A stretch of DNA of 53,569 nt from NCBI GenBank assembly GCA_937889225.1, contig CALAST010000017.1, positions 1 through 53,569 on the forward strand. Reading direction: 5' to 3'. Below, piece by piece: positions 16,437-23,854 of the stretch (positions within the stretch are counted from its first letter, which is position 1; the number at the start of each line of letters is the position of its first letter). Under the pieces are notes generated by a model. The model worked only from the letters and a program-made list of their open reading frames with translations, was not told where the DNA came from and searched no databases. The translations under genes were made by a program, and so were the position numbers. This DNA comes from an uncultured Lachnobacterium sp. Lineage in GTDB: Bacteria; Bacillota; Clostridia; Lachnospirales; Lachnospiraceae.

Positions 16437-17753
16437 ATGGATATTATTATTTTTTATATAATTGTTTATTTTATAGAAGCAATTATTTTATGGCAATATT
16501 GTACAAATATATTCTTCTCTAAATTTTCCAATTATAAAACATGCTTTTTTGCCATTATACTTTATATTATTCCATGTCTTATCATGTTCCAAAAAAATAT
16601 TTGGCTTAATCTGTTTACATTTTTATTTAGTAATTTTATCTATATTATTTTATTCTTTGAAACCAAATGCTTTTCTGCATTATTTCATTCCACAATAACT
16701 ACTCTTATCATGAGTGCAAGTGAATTAGTTGTTACCGGTTTTATGTCTAACCTTACCTATGATTTTTTTGATGGAATGTCTGACTTAGGAAATGCTTCTA
16801 TTTTTGCTACATTAAGCAAAATTCTATATTTTTTTATGTTACAAATTCTTCTGCATTTTTTTGTTAAATCAAAAGAAATAAAACAACCCTATAATCGTGG
16901 AATAAGTCTGCTTACTATCGTTCCCGTTTTTACTACTGTTATTGCCCTTAGTTTTGCTTCCATTTCTCTTGATATAAAGCTTTCTGATATACATAATTAC
17001 TTAATTGCTATTAGTGCTATCCTTATGCTAATTATCAATCTGATTGTTTTTTCCATCTATAACTACAACCAACAAAAAGGTAAAGAATTTATGGAATTAC
17101 AGCTTCAACTTCAAAAAGAATACGACTCCGCGGAATACTACAAAATGCTGAACGAGCAACATGAAAATCAAAACATCCTAATTCATGACATAAAAAAACA
17201 CTTAAATTCTATCTCGCTGTTAAATAAACAGGGTGAACAGGAAAAAGTTGCAAACTATATTGAAAGGATTATTCACTCCTCGGATTTAAGAGATTCCGTC
17301 CGTATGTGTGACAATACCATACTAAATGCTATTCTTTCCCGCTATCTCCGCAAATGCCAGGATGCCCATATTTCCTTTCGCACCGATATTCGAAGTGGCT
17401 GTGCGGATTTTTTATCAGATGAGGACTTAACTTCTCTATTCTGCAATCTTTTAGATAATGCTTATGAATCCGCTTGTAAACAAAAAAATTCGTTCATTGA
17501 AATCAATATGGAGCGAAAAGAACACACCGCATTTACTCTGCTTACTATGACAAATTCCTGTTGGTCTGACCCTTTTGACCCGAACACAAAACAACTTATT
17601 TCTACAAAAAAAGATACTCTGCGACATGGATTTGGAATAAAAAGTATCAAACGTATCTTAAAAAAATATAATGGTGATATCCAAATGTATTATGATAAGG
17701 AACATATTACGTTCCATACGATTATTATGTTAAAATCAGGTCATATGTATTAA
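16437..17753 (+). CDS. GHKL sensor histidine kinase (AgrC-like)
   Basis: The 438-residue protein has six or seven membrane helices (residues 1-210), a linking coiled coil, then an atypical kinase core. The phospho-acceptor H250 is in LIHDIKKH, the N box is NLLDNAYES (337-345), and the G box is GFGIKS (398-403). This layout is typical of AgrC and related peptide-pheromone receptors that pair with LytTR regulators. Read with AgrB and AgrD it should sense the secreted cyclic peptide. It begins five bases after the regulator stop and is surely co-transcribed. Confidence 0.92.
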   Translation: MDIIIFYIIVYFIEAIILWQYCTNIFFSKFSNYKTCFFAIILYIIPCLIMFQKNIWLNLFTFLFSNFIYIILFFETKCFSALFHSTITTLIMSASELVVTGFMSNLTYDFFDGMSDLGNASIFATLSKILYFFMLQILLHFFVKSKEIKQPYNRGISLLTIVPVFTTVIALSFASISLDIKLSDIHNYLIAISAILMLIINLIVFSIYNYNQQKGKEFMELQLQLQKEYDSAEYYKMLNEQHENQNILIHDIKKHLNSISLLNKQGEQEKVANYIERIIHSSDLRDSVRMCDNTILNAILSRYLRKCQDAHISFRTDIRSGCADFLSDEDLTSLFCNLLDNAYESACKQKNSFIEINMERKEHTAFTLLTMTNSCWSDPFDPNTKQLISTKKDTLRHGFGIKSIKRILKKYNGDIQMYYDKEHITFHTIIMLKSGHMY

Positions 17754-17807
17754 TCCTATGAAATCGAATAAGATTCTTATTTGGGCAGTAAAAAATTTAT
17801 TTTATAT

Positions 17808-17844
17808 CAGGGTATAAAAGCCAATTTTTTGCTTTCTATACCCC
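17808..17844. terminator. Hairpin between kinase and AAA gene copy B
   Basis: GGTATAAAAGC (17811-17821) and GCTTTCTATACC (17831-17842) form an imperfect stem between two convergent genes. A T-run lies in the loop and not after the stem, so termination is plausible but not strong. Confidence 0.45.
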
Positions 17845-17879
17845 GATTACACTTGAATTTTAGATATTTTATTTTTTCC

Positions 17880-19571
17880 CTACCCAATCAACACTTCTTT
17901 CCCTTCAAACGCAAATCCATATTTGCGAATCTGCTCCTTTGAAAAGCCTCTTGCAACCAAACTTACTTCATATTGCTTTTCTTCAATCTGCTTCAACGCA
18001 TTTTCTACCGTTTCTTCTAACGATGCTTCTTTCTTCGGATTATGCACTTTAAACTCCAAAATAATTGCATTTTTATTCTTATCCTTCGGCTCTATCATCA
18101 CATCATATCTTCCAAATCCACTCTTGCGATTGGAAGTCAATACATATTCACCCGAAAGTTCTGACATAAGCCCAAGTACAAACCCATGATAAAATCGCTC
18201 CGGTTCTTCCTTTGATGGCTGTCTGCCACTATCAAAATAGCTGAATGTTTCAAGGGTCACGCGATTCATATACGCATTCATTTCTTCCACATTATCACAA
18301 AGCAAAGCCGTTACAAAATCATTGTAATCCCCTTTTACCCCAAAAAACCATTCTCTTACCATAATGGAAAACATACGCAGCACTTCATAATTCGTCAAAC
18401 CTAGCTCATACTCCGGATATTTTCCTGCTGCAATCATATTCTCCTTATCAAAACTTAATACTTTCAAATATCCACTTGCAAGCAACAGACTCCAGATAGC
18501 AGTCTGGTTATTGTCCAACCGATTGTAAACAATCTGTTCATCAATCTCACACCGAATGGACTCGCCTCTTAATAATGCCTCAAATGTTGTTTTTACACGT
18601 TTATCACCCTCACGAATTAACTTTCCAACTAAATTATTGCTACTGGTATTTGCCCAATACATTCCATATTTTCCCTTATCCAAAAAATTCAATACCGACC
18701 ATGGATTGTAAATATCCGTATAGCTTCCAAATGTAAATCCATCATACCAATCTTTTACATGCTCTTTTTCTGTTTCCAATCCGCATTCTTCCAAAGCTGT
18801 AAACACTTCTTCTTCCGTAAAGCCAAATGCAGTTGCATATTTATTGGAAGTAGTTGTAACCACTTCTAAATTATTTAAATCCGAAAAAATAGACTCTTTA
18901 CTCACTCTCGTAATCCCTGTCATAACCGCACGTTCCAAATAGGGATTTGTCTTAAATGCAGAATTAAACATACTTCTTGTAAACGCAACTAACTCCTGCC
19001 AAAATCCATATACATAAGATTCTTGCATAGGCGTATCATATTCATCCAATAGGATAATAACTTTCTTTCCATAATAGCGGTATAAATAATCTGACAGTCT
19101 GCGTAATGCCATTGGTGCATCTTCTTCACTTAATCCAAATGTTACATTCACAAAATATTCTTTTTCCGCTTGGGATAACAACTCACTATTTTGTAAAAAC
19201 GCATATTTTTCAAACTGTTCCATAATAATTTGACAAATACGATAACTTGCCGTCTTATAATTCGTTTCTTTCACATTCGCAAAAGACAAACTAATAACAG
19301 GATATGTCCCTTGTAATTGACGATATTTTTCCTGTTTCCATATAGAAAGATTTTCAAATAAGTCACTTCTGTTCGCATACTTTATGGAGAAAAACTGCTC
19401 TAACATGCTCATATTTAACGTTTTCCCAAAACGACGTGGACGAGTGATAAGCGTTACACTATCTCCGCTATCCCACCATTCCCGAATAAAATCCGTTTTA
19501 TCTACATAAAAGTAGTTTTCTGCAATTATCTTCTCAAAATCCTGTATCCCAATCGCTACTGTTCTTGCCAT
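17880..19571 (-). CDS. AAA-ATPase-like / PD-(D/E)XK nuclease domain protein, copy B
   Basis: This 563-residue protein is a close paralogue of the gene at 5068-6765. RPRRFGKT is at 44-51, LLDEYDTP and the C-terminal RYDVMI and IILEFKVH nuclease-like residues are present, and both copies end in KYGFAFEGKEVLIG. The segment around residues 100-150 differs most (for example YRICQIIMEQFEKYAFLQ here). Both copies look intact. A TAGGAGGGG site lies before the ATG. Function is unknown; such genes are commonly multicopy and associated with genome plasticity. It separates the agr locus from the next secreted-protein/ABC operon. Confidence 0.88.
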   Translation of the reverse strand: MARTVAIGIQDFEKIIAENYFYVDKTDFIREWWDSGDSVTLITRPRRFGKTLNMSMLEQFFSIKYANRSDLFENLSIWKQEKYRQLQGTYPVISLSFANVKETNYKTASYRICQIIMEQFEKYAFLQNSELLSQAEKEYFVNVTFGLSEEDAPMALRRLSDYLYRYYGKKVIILLDEYDTPMQESYVYGFWQELVAFTRSMFNSAFKTNPYLERAVMTGITRVSKESIFSDLNNLEVVTTTSNKYATAFGFTEEEVFTALEECGLETEKEHVKDWYDGFTFGSYTDIYNPWSVLNFLDKGKYGMYWANTSSNNLVGKLIREGDKRVKTTFEALLRGESIRCEIDEQIVYNRLDNNQTAIWSLLLASGYLKVLSFDKENMIAAGKYPEYELGLTNYEVLRMFSIMVREWFFGVKGDYNDFVTALLCDNVEEMNAYMNRVTLETFSYFDSGRQPSKEEPERFYHGFVLGLMSELSGEYVLTSNRKSGFGRYDVMIEPKDKNKNAIILEFKVHNPKKEASLEETVENALKQIEEKQYEVSLVARGFSKEQIRKYGFAFEGKEVLIG

Positions 19572-19737
19572 ATGCCCCTCCTAATTTTAACTTTCTATAT
19601 TTTATAGTTATTTTTCTAATTTCTCACTCTACCATTAACTAAAATGTATACATTATTTAAAACTGTTGAAAACCCATTCTTCGCTTACATTTCTTAACAA
19701 AAATAATTTTTTCAAAACTCTGATTTATAAATAGAAA

Positions 19738-19778
19738 AATCAGCTATTCCTATCCATATAGGATTAGTATAGCTGATT
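19738..19778 (-). terminator. Terminator-like hairpin, duplicate of 6969-7011
   Basis: AATCAGCTAT and ATAGCTGATT with inner CCTATCC/GGATTAG pairing make a long stem about 60 bases past the stop of the 229-residue protein gene. It shares the stem sequence and the following ATAAATTACAATTT-like flank with the hairpin at 6969-7011, so it belongs to the duplicated unit. The remaining intergenic bases 19572-19737 are the duplicated leader of the AAA gene. Confidence 0.55.
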
Positions 19779-19838
19779 CTATAATAAATTACAATTTGAG
19801 AAATTGCATAGTCACTTTTCAACAAAATTCAAAGTAAC

Positions 19839-20528
19839 CTATAACTCTCCACAATACATCTCTACCAATGCTCTTTTTGCTTCATTATAATATTGCATAG
19901 TTTTTTCGGAACTGGTATAAAATTCAATGTCTGGATTATATGCATTCTCATTTTCCCCCATTATAACATCACAATCCCTTGTCAGATTATAACAACCAAA
20001 CCACATCGCATCTGCCTCTGTATAAACTTTCCTATCAGAATATTTATTCGTTGCAATTGGGTCACAAAATAATAAATACTTACAATCTTCTTGCATAAAA
20101 GAACGATCCATCCCTTTTAATGTTACATGTTCTTCCTCATACACAAGAGTAGAACGCAAACCATTTTGCAACCATATTTTTTCATACTTACAAGTTCCTC
20201 GAATCACTTGCTCTACCAAAACCTCTTGCAAAATAGTTCCTCTGTTAAAATAAAGATTGCCGGTTGGAACACCAATCAGAATACAACCTGCTTCTTTTGA
20301 ACCTTCTATTTGATTATTATAATATGCATCATAAACTTCGTCCGTCCAAGTTTCCGAGGTTTCAACATATCCCACTTGTATCTCCATTTTTTGCAATTCC
20401 TCTAAAGTCATTGTATTCGAAATCGGAGAAGATGGAAACGCAATATTTCTAACGGTTATACAACCAATAATAACTGCAAATACAACAAGCAATACAATAA
20501 GTATCTGTTTATATCTTTTATTTGTCAC
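19839..20528 (-). CDS. Membrane-anchored extracellular protein of unknown function
   Basis: The 229-residue protein starts with GTG (20528), supported by GGAGG upstream. It has one N-terminal hydrophobic helix (about 8-27), then an extracellular domain. The phrases GCILIGVPTGN, LQEVLVEQVIRG and IWLQNG resemble small secreted beta-barrel domains found in many Firmicute envelope proteins. No catalytic motif is seen. It is the last gene of the secreted-protein/ABC operon, 19 bases after the ATPase, so an accessory or immunity role in that system is possible by context. Confidence 0.7.
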   Translation of the reverse strand: MTNKRYKQILIVLLVVFAVIIGCITVRNIAFPSSPISNTMTLEELQKMEIQVGYVETSETWTDEVYDAYYNNQIEGSKEAGCILIGVPTGNLYFNRGTILQEVLVEQVIRGTCKYEKIWLQNGLRSTLVYEEEHVTLKGMDRSFMQEDCKYLLFCDPIATNKYSDRKVYTEADAMWFGCYNLTRDCDVIMGENENAYNPDIEFYTSSEKTMQYYNEAKRALVEMYCGEL

Positions 20529-20547
20529 GTTCTACCTCCATACTTTT

Positions 20548-21183
20548 CTAGTCATATAATTTCCCCTCAATGATTTTAAATGTTCTATCACATAAAACTT
20601 CGATATCTTCTGCATTATGACTTGCAATACATATAATCGCACCTCTTTCTTTCTCTTTCCTAATCAGATTTCGAATTAATGCAACGCCCTCTGCATCTAA
20701 CGCATTTGTAGGCTCATCAAAAAGCAACAAATCCGGCTTTTCTAAAATTGCTTGTGCAAACGTAAGTCGCTGTCTCATTCCAAGGGAATACTTCTTTATT
20801 TTCCGTTTATCTTTCGGATTCAATCCCACTTTCGCAATCGTTTCTTCTATTTGAATAGGAGAAGTAATTCCCTGTATCGAAGCTAAAAACTTTAAATTAT
20901 CAAATCCCGATAAATCCGGATATAATCCTGCATTCTCAATCATCAATCCGATTCGCAAAGGAAGTCTTTCTCCAAAAGAAATCGGAGTAGTATTATATCG
21001 AATTTCTCCTGAACTTGGCTTTATCAAACCTGCAATCAATCGAAACAGCATTGTTTTTCCGGAACCGTTTTTCCCTATAAACCCATATATCTTCCCTGCC
21101 TCTAATCTGACAGATATATTTGACAAAATAGAAATTTCTTCTATTTCTTTACATAAATTACAAATTTCTATACAATTACCCAT
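20548..21183 (-). CDS. ABC transporter ATP-binding protein
   Basis: A 211-residue single ATPase domain with Walker A GKNGSGKT (about 37-44), a shortened signature YSLGMRQR, Walker B LLLFDEPTNALD and a switch histidine in IASHNAED. The YSxGMxQR form of the signature is typical of BcrA/NatA-like exporters used in peptide immunity and antibiotic resistance. It overlaps the upstream permease gene by eight bases and should work with the two permeases encoded before it. The short CDS lacks the C-terminal extension seen in some family members. Confidence 0.9.
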   Translation of the reverse strand: MGNCIEICNLCKEIEEISILSNISVRLEAGKIYGFIGKNGSGKTMLFRLIAGLIKPSSGEIRYNTTPISFGERLPLRIGLMIENAGLYPDLSGFDNLKFLASIQGITSPIQIEETIAKVGLNPKDKRKIKKYSLGMRQRLTFAQAILEKPDLLLFDEPTNALDAEGVALIRNLIRKEKERGAIICIASHNAEDIEVLCDRTFKIIEGKLYD

Positions 21184-21970
21184 TTGTTATGATTCTCTTT
21201 CTATATTTATTTTTCAGACTTAATCCTATTTCATAATTTTTTACTTTTCTCCATAAAAGTAAGGATATTCCTATTGCAAATAAAACATAATATATAATTC
21301 CCCAACGAATATGAGCATTGTTAAAATTCCAACTCACTAACACATTCGACATAGGATTTAATTTATGGAGAATTTCCGCTAGTTGACTGTTTTCCATTCC
21401 CTGTATTGTAATCACTTCCATACTGCTTATGACAATCACACTATAACAGATAATAAATCCTATCGTTGTATCAAAAAATAAGGAAACAAAATTAATGCTT
21501 ACGATAATACAATAGGTAAATAAAAGTAACATAAGATACGTACATAGTATGATAAGAATATCCTCTTTTTCTATTTGCCTTTCTGATTCCCACAAGGCGT
21601 TTCCAATATAAAACAACAAATATAAAAAAATACCTAAATTACAATAGGCAAATAAGCCACCTAATTTTTTCAAATACCATTTTTTCCGTTCCCTGTATCT
21701 TGGAAAAATATATTCTGCATGTTCTTTTAAATCACAAACCACATAGTCTGCAAACAATAAAGACAAAAATACAATTCCAAACAATCCTACAACAGATATT
21801 GTTAAATTGGCTTTATCCATATTGTAGCTTCCCCCAAATAAATGCATTAAAAACACTTCTCCCACACGTTCGTCCATTTTTTCGGGAAAAAATAGTAAAT
21901 CATATCTATATAATAAAACCAATGGCACCAACCAAAATATATGTTTATATTTCCTCTTAAATGGTATCAT
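21176..21970 (-). CDS. ABC transporter permease subunit
   Basis: A 264-residue hydrophobic protein with about six membrane helices (segments near 10, 55, 105, 135, 165 and 225), basic at both ends. It has no named motif but its position between another permease and an ATP-binding protein is diagnostic. The ATG at 21970 directly follows the stop of the previous gene, with AAGGATGAAC as ribosome site. The subunit pair would form the membrane channel of a BcrAB-like transporter. Confidence 0.8.
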   Translation of the reverse strand: MIPFKRKYKHIFWLVPLVLLYRYDLLFFPEKMDERVGEVFLMHLFGGSYNMDKANLTISVVGLFGIVFLSLLFADYVVCDLKEHAEYIFPRYRERKKWYLKKLGGLFAYCNLGIFLYLLFYIGNALWESERQIEKEDILIILCTYLMLLLFTYCIIVSINFVSLFFDTTIGFIICYSVIVISSMEVITIQGMENSQLAEILHKLNPMSNVLVSWNFNNAHIRWGIIYYVLFAIGISLLLWRKVKNYEIGLSLKNKYRKRIITNG

Positions 21971-22843
21971 CTATAGTTCATCCTTTCTTAAGCGGTGTTT
22001 TATAATAGAAACGGAAACAACCGACTCGCATAACAAAAACAACAAATAAAGCGGATAAACACGCCCTTGATTAAAATGCCCATTTGCCAAATAATCGGTC
22101 AAATTTGTGTTTATATACAAAGGCAGATTACCATTTTCCAATATTCTATCCAATACGGTAAAAATCATAAAAAATAAATAATTTGCAATAAATAAAGAAA
22201 GGGCGTTTTTTTGGAATATAATCGAAACAGCATAAATAAACATACCCATAATACCGGAAGCAAATGAAATCCACACCGCATAAATCACGTTATAGAATTG
22301 GGGATGGTTAATTCCAATATCTTTAAAGATATATCCGTTAAATAATGTTTCTTTGAAAAAGCCTCTACCCATAATGCTATTCGCCCAATTGAAATCATAA
22401 GCATTATTTGTACTAATATAATCATTTCCATTAACCGAAAACAATAATGCATTCAAGAATATATTGAATAAAAATGGAAGCAAAAATACAAAAGCAGTAC
22501 CTATAAAACATGCTATCAACTGACCATAATAATAATTTTTTCGCTCTCCTCTTGTTTGCACATATAAAATAACTCCCGATTTATTCTCATTCATAAAAGA
22601 AAAACCATAGGGCAATACAATCAGAAATGGAAAGACCAAAGAGAGATACTCCCAACATATGCCTGCATTATTTCCTATATATAAAGTATCGGAAGAAGGA
22701 AGTGCATATTCATAAAATCCCCAATAAGTAACTACATAATAGATAGGCATTGCGATACTTATTAACAACATTAAAGCAAACACAAACTGAAAGCTCTTTT
22801 GCCTTTTCATTAAATTTAAATTATATTTCACATATTTCCACAT
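21971..22843 (-). CDS. ABC transporter permease subunit
   Basis: The ATG at 22843 (MWKYVKYNLNLMKRQKSFQF) is preferred, since GTGAGGAC lies eight bases before it; a frame from 22873 is longer but lacks a ribosome site. The 290-residue protein has six predicted membrane helices and a cytosolic N-terminus, like ABC-2-type permeases. It is the first gene of the transporter set and follows the Sec-secreted protein by about 110 bases, with a hairpin between. That arrangement suggests high expression of the secreted protein and lower expression of the transporter. Confidence 0.82.
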   Translation of the reverse strand: MWKYVKYNLNLMKRQKSFQFVFALMLLISIAMPIYYVVTYWGFYEYALPSSDTLYIGNNAGICWEYLSLVFPFLIVLPYGFSFMNENKSGVILYVQTRGERKNYYYGQLIACFIGTAFVFLLPFLFNIFLNALLFSVNGNDYISTNNAYDFNWANSIMGRGFFKETLFNGYIFKDIGINHPQFYNVIYAVWISFASGIMGMFIYAVSIIFQKNALSLFIANYLFFMIFTVLDRILENGNLPLYINTNLTDYLANGHFNQGRVYPLYLLFLLCESVVSVSIIKHRLRKDEL

Positions 22844-22885
22844 TACATATGTCCTCACTTTACATTGCAACAACTTTTATTCATT

Positions 22886-22927
22886 TATAAAGCTGCCATA
22901 TTTCTCACATTATATGACAGCCTTATA
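22886..22927 (-). terminator. Hairpin between secreted-protein gene and transporter genes
   Basis: On the minus strand AAGGCTGTCATAT pairs with ATATGGCAGCTTT, allowing one bulge and one G.U pair. There is no following T-run, so partial termination or mRNA stabilisation is more likely than full termination. Confidence 0.45.
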
Positions 22928-22955
22928 ATCAAATCAATTATTTAAAGTAAATTTA

Positions 22956-23411
22956 CTATTTTTTATTAAAATTGTAAAGATAACCTGAAATTTTAGTATC
23001 ATACTTCTCATTATTTCCTCTTGCTTTTACTAAAAGTGTGTCACTTGGAGTCACTTTACTGTCCATAGTAAGTCCCTTATACTGTCCTTTCGTAACTGTA
23101 ATTGTATCTGAAAATGCAGTCACACCTGAATTAGTTACACGATATATTTTCCATCTTGTGTAATTCCAATCTGTTCTTAGATTGCCATCATCATCATACA
23201 TATATGTAACCTGCATATTCAATACTTTACCTTCATTAATCTTTGTTCCGGTTGCAACCTCTGTCAGATTTTCACTATCAATAAGATGCTTTGTAAACTT
23301 TACATCGCTTCCGTTTTGTGCTACACCAGCATATACACAATTACCAAATGCAAGTGTCATAGCTAATGCGGAAATTATAATTGTTTTAGCTTTAAATGTT
23401 TTGTTTCTCAT
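22956..23411 (-). CDS. Sec-secreted small protein, possible effector or bacteriocin-like product
   Basis: The 151-residue protein has a classical signal peptide (MRNKTFKAKTIIISALAMTL then AFGNCVYA, cleavage likely near residue 28). The mature beta-rich, Asn/Thr/Lys-rich domain of about 120 residues has no cysteine after the signal. No family is recognised. AAAGGAG precedes the ATG at 23411, and the same conserved upstream element as for the double-glycine peptide lies 49 bases before it. It is followed by a BcrAB-like ABC transporter operon, an arrangement typical of secreted toxins with dedicated immunity transporters. Function is inferred from context only. Confidence 0.7.
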   Translation of the reverse strand: MRNKTFKAKTIIISALAMTLAFGNCVYAGVAQNGSDVKFTKHLIDSENLTEVATGTKINEGKVLNMQVTYMYDDDGNLRTDWNYTRWKIYRVTNSGVTAFSDTITVTKGQYKGLTMDSKVTPSDTLLVKARGNNEKYDTKISGYLYNFNKK

Positions 23412-23460
23412 TTATTTTCTCCTTTCTATACGAACACTTAAGTTCTTATTTTTCCTATCC

Positions 23461-23506
23461 CTGTTTGCAACCAGTTCCAGAATTTATGTAAAAGCTTTTT
23501 ACATCA
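23461..23506 (-). promoter_or_regulatory. Conserved upstream element B (shared with 11731-11782)
   Basis: In gene direction: ATGTAAAAAGCTTTTACAT, a short spacer, then AACTGGTTGCAAAC. The two copies agree over nearly the whole length despite lying upstream of unrelated genes 11.7 kb apart. Confidence 0.6.
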
Positions 23507-23605
23507 TTTTTTATATAAAAATTAGTTAAACGAATCAATACCTAAGTTATTCATTCTATACTTTACAGTATCTTTCTATAAGTCACTATATACCAATCTC
23601 TTTTA

Positions 23606-23669
23606 AAAGACCATGTTGTTTAGCTTAAATTTTTAATCAAAAAAAGTTAAGCTAAACAACATGGTCTTT
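23606..23669. promoter_or_regulatory. Long perfect inverted repeat beside the small peptide gene (operator or terminator)
   Basis: Arms of at least 22 bp (AAGACCATGTTGTTTAGC and onward, mirrored at 23647-23669) are separated by about 18 bases. On the plus strand T-rich sequence follows. As a terminator it would serve the regulator gene transcribed leftward, which ends at 23851. Its right arm also covers the -35 position of the peptide promoter, so it could equally be an operator. Confidence 0.65.
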
Positions 23670-23690
23670 TTTTATTTTTCCCCTTATAAT
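23662..23690 (+). promoter_or_regulatory. Probable activator-dependent promoter of the 42-residue peptide gene
   Basis: A perfect TATAAT (23685-23690) lies 35 bases before the ATG at 23726. The hexamer at 17-bp spacing (TGGTCT, 23662-23667) matches the -35 consensus at only three positions and is inside the long inverted repeat, which is how activator-controlled pheromone promoters often look. Confidence 0.55.
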
Positions 23691-23725
23691 ATTGAAATTA
23701 AAAAATTTAAGGAGAACAATCAATT

Positions 23726-23854
23726 ATGAAAAAAGTCAAATTATTCTTAACACTTGCCATCTGCTGCATGCTTTCACTTTCAGCTATAAAAACTTATAGT
23801 GAATATCCAATTGCACCACATGAGCATACCCATTCTGACTCAGAAAAACATTAA
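23726..23854 (+). CDS. Small secreted peptide, candidate pheromone precursor
   Basis: A 42-residue frame: a lysine start and hydrophobic signal (MKKVKLFLTLAICCMLSLS), then AIKTYSEYPIAPHEHTHSDS and EKH. AAGGAG lies nine bases before the ATG. The precursor form, signal plus short C-terminal tail rich in histidine, resembles Phr/PapR/SHP-type peptide precursors. Its last four bases overlap the 3' end of the convergent regulator gene, which carries HTH and TPR-like regions as RNPP-family peptide receptors do. The peptide is missing from a normal long-ORF search. The pheromone role is inference; a small metal-binding or toxic peptide is the alternative. Confidence 0.6.
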   Translation: MKKVKLFLTLAICCMLSLSAIKTYSEYPIAPHEHTHSDSEKH

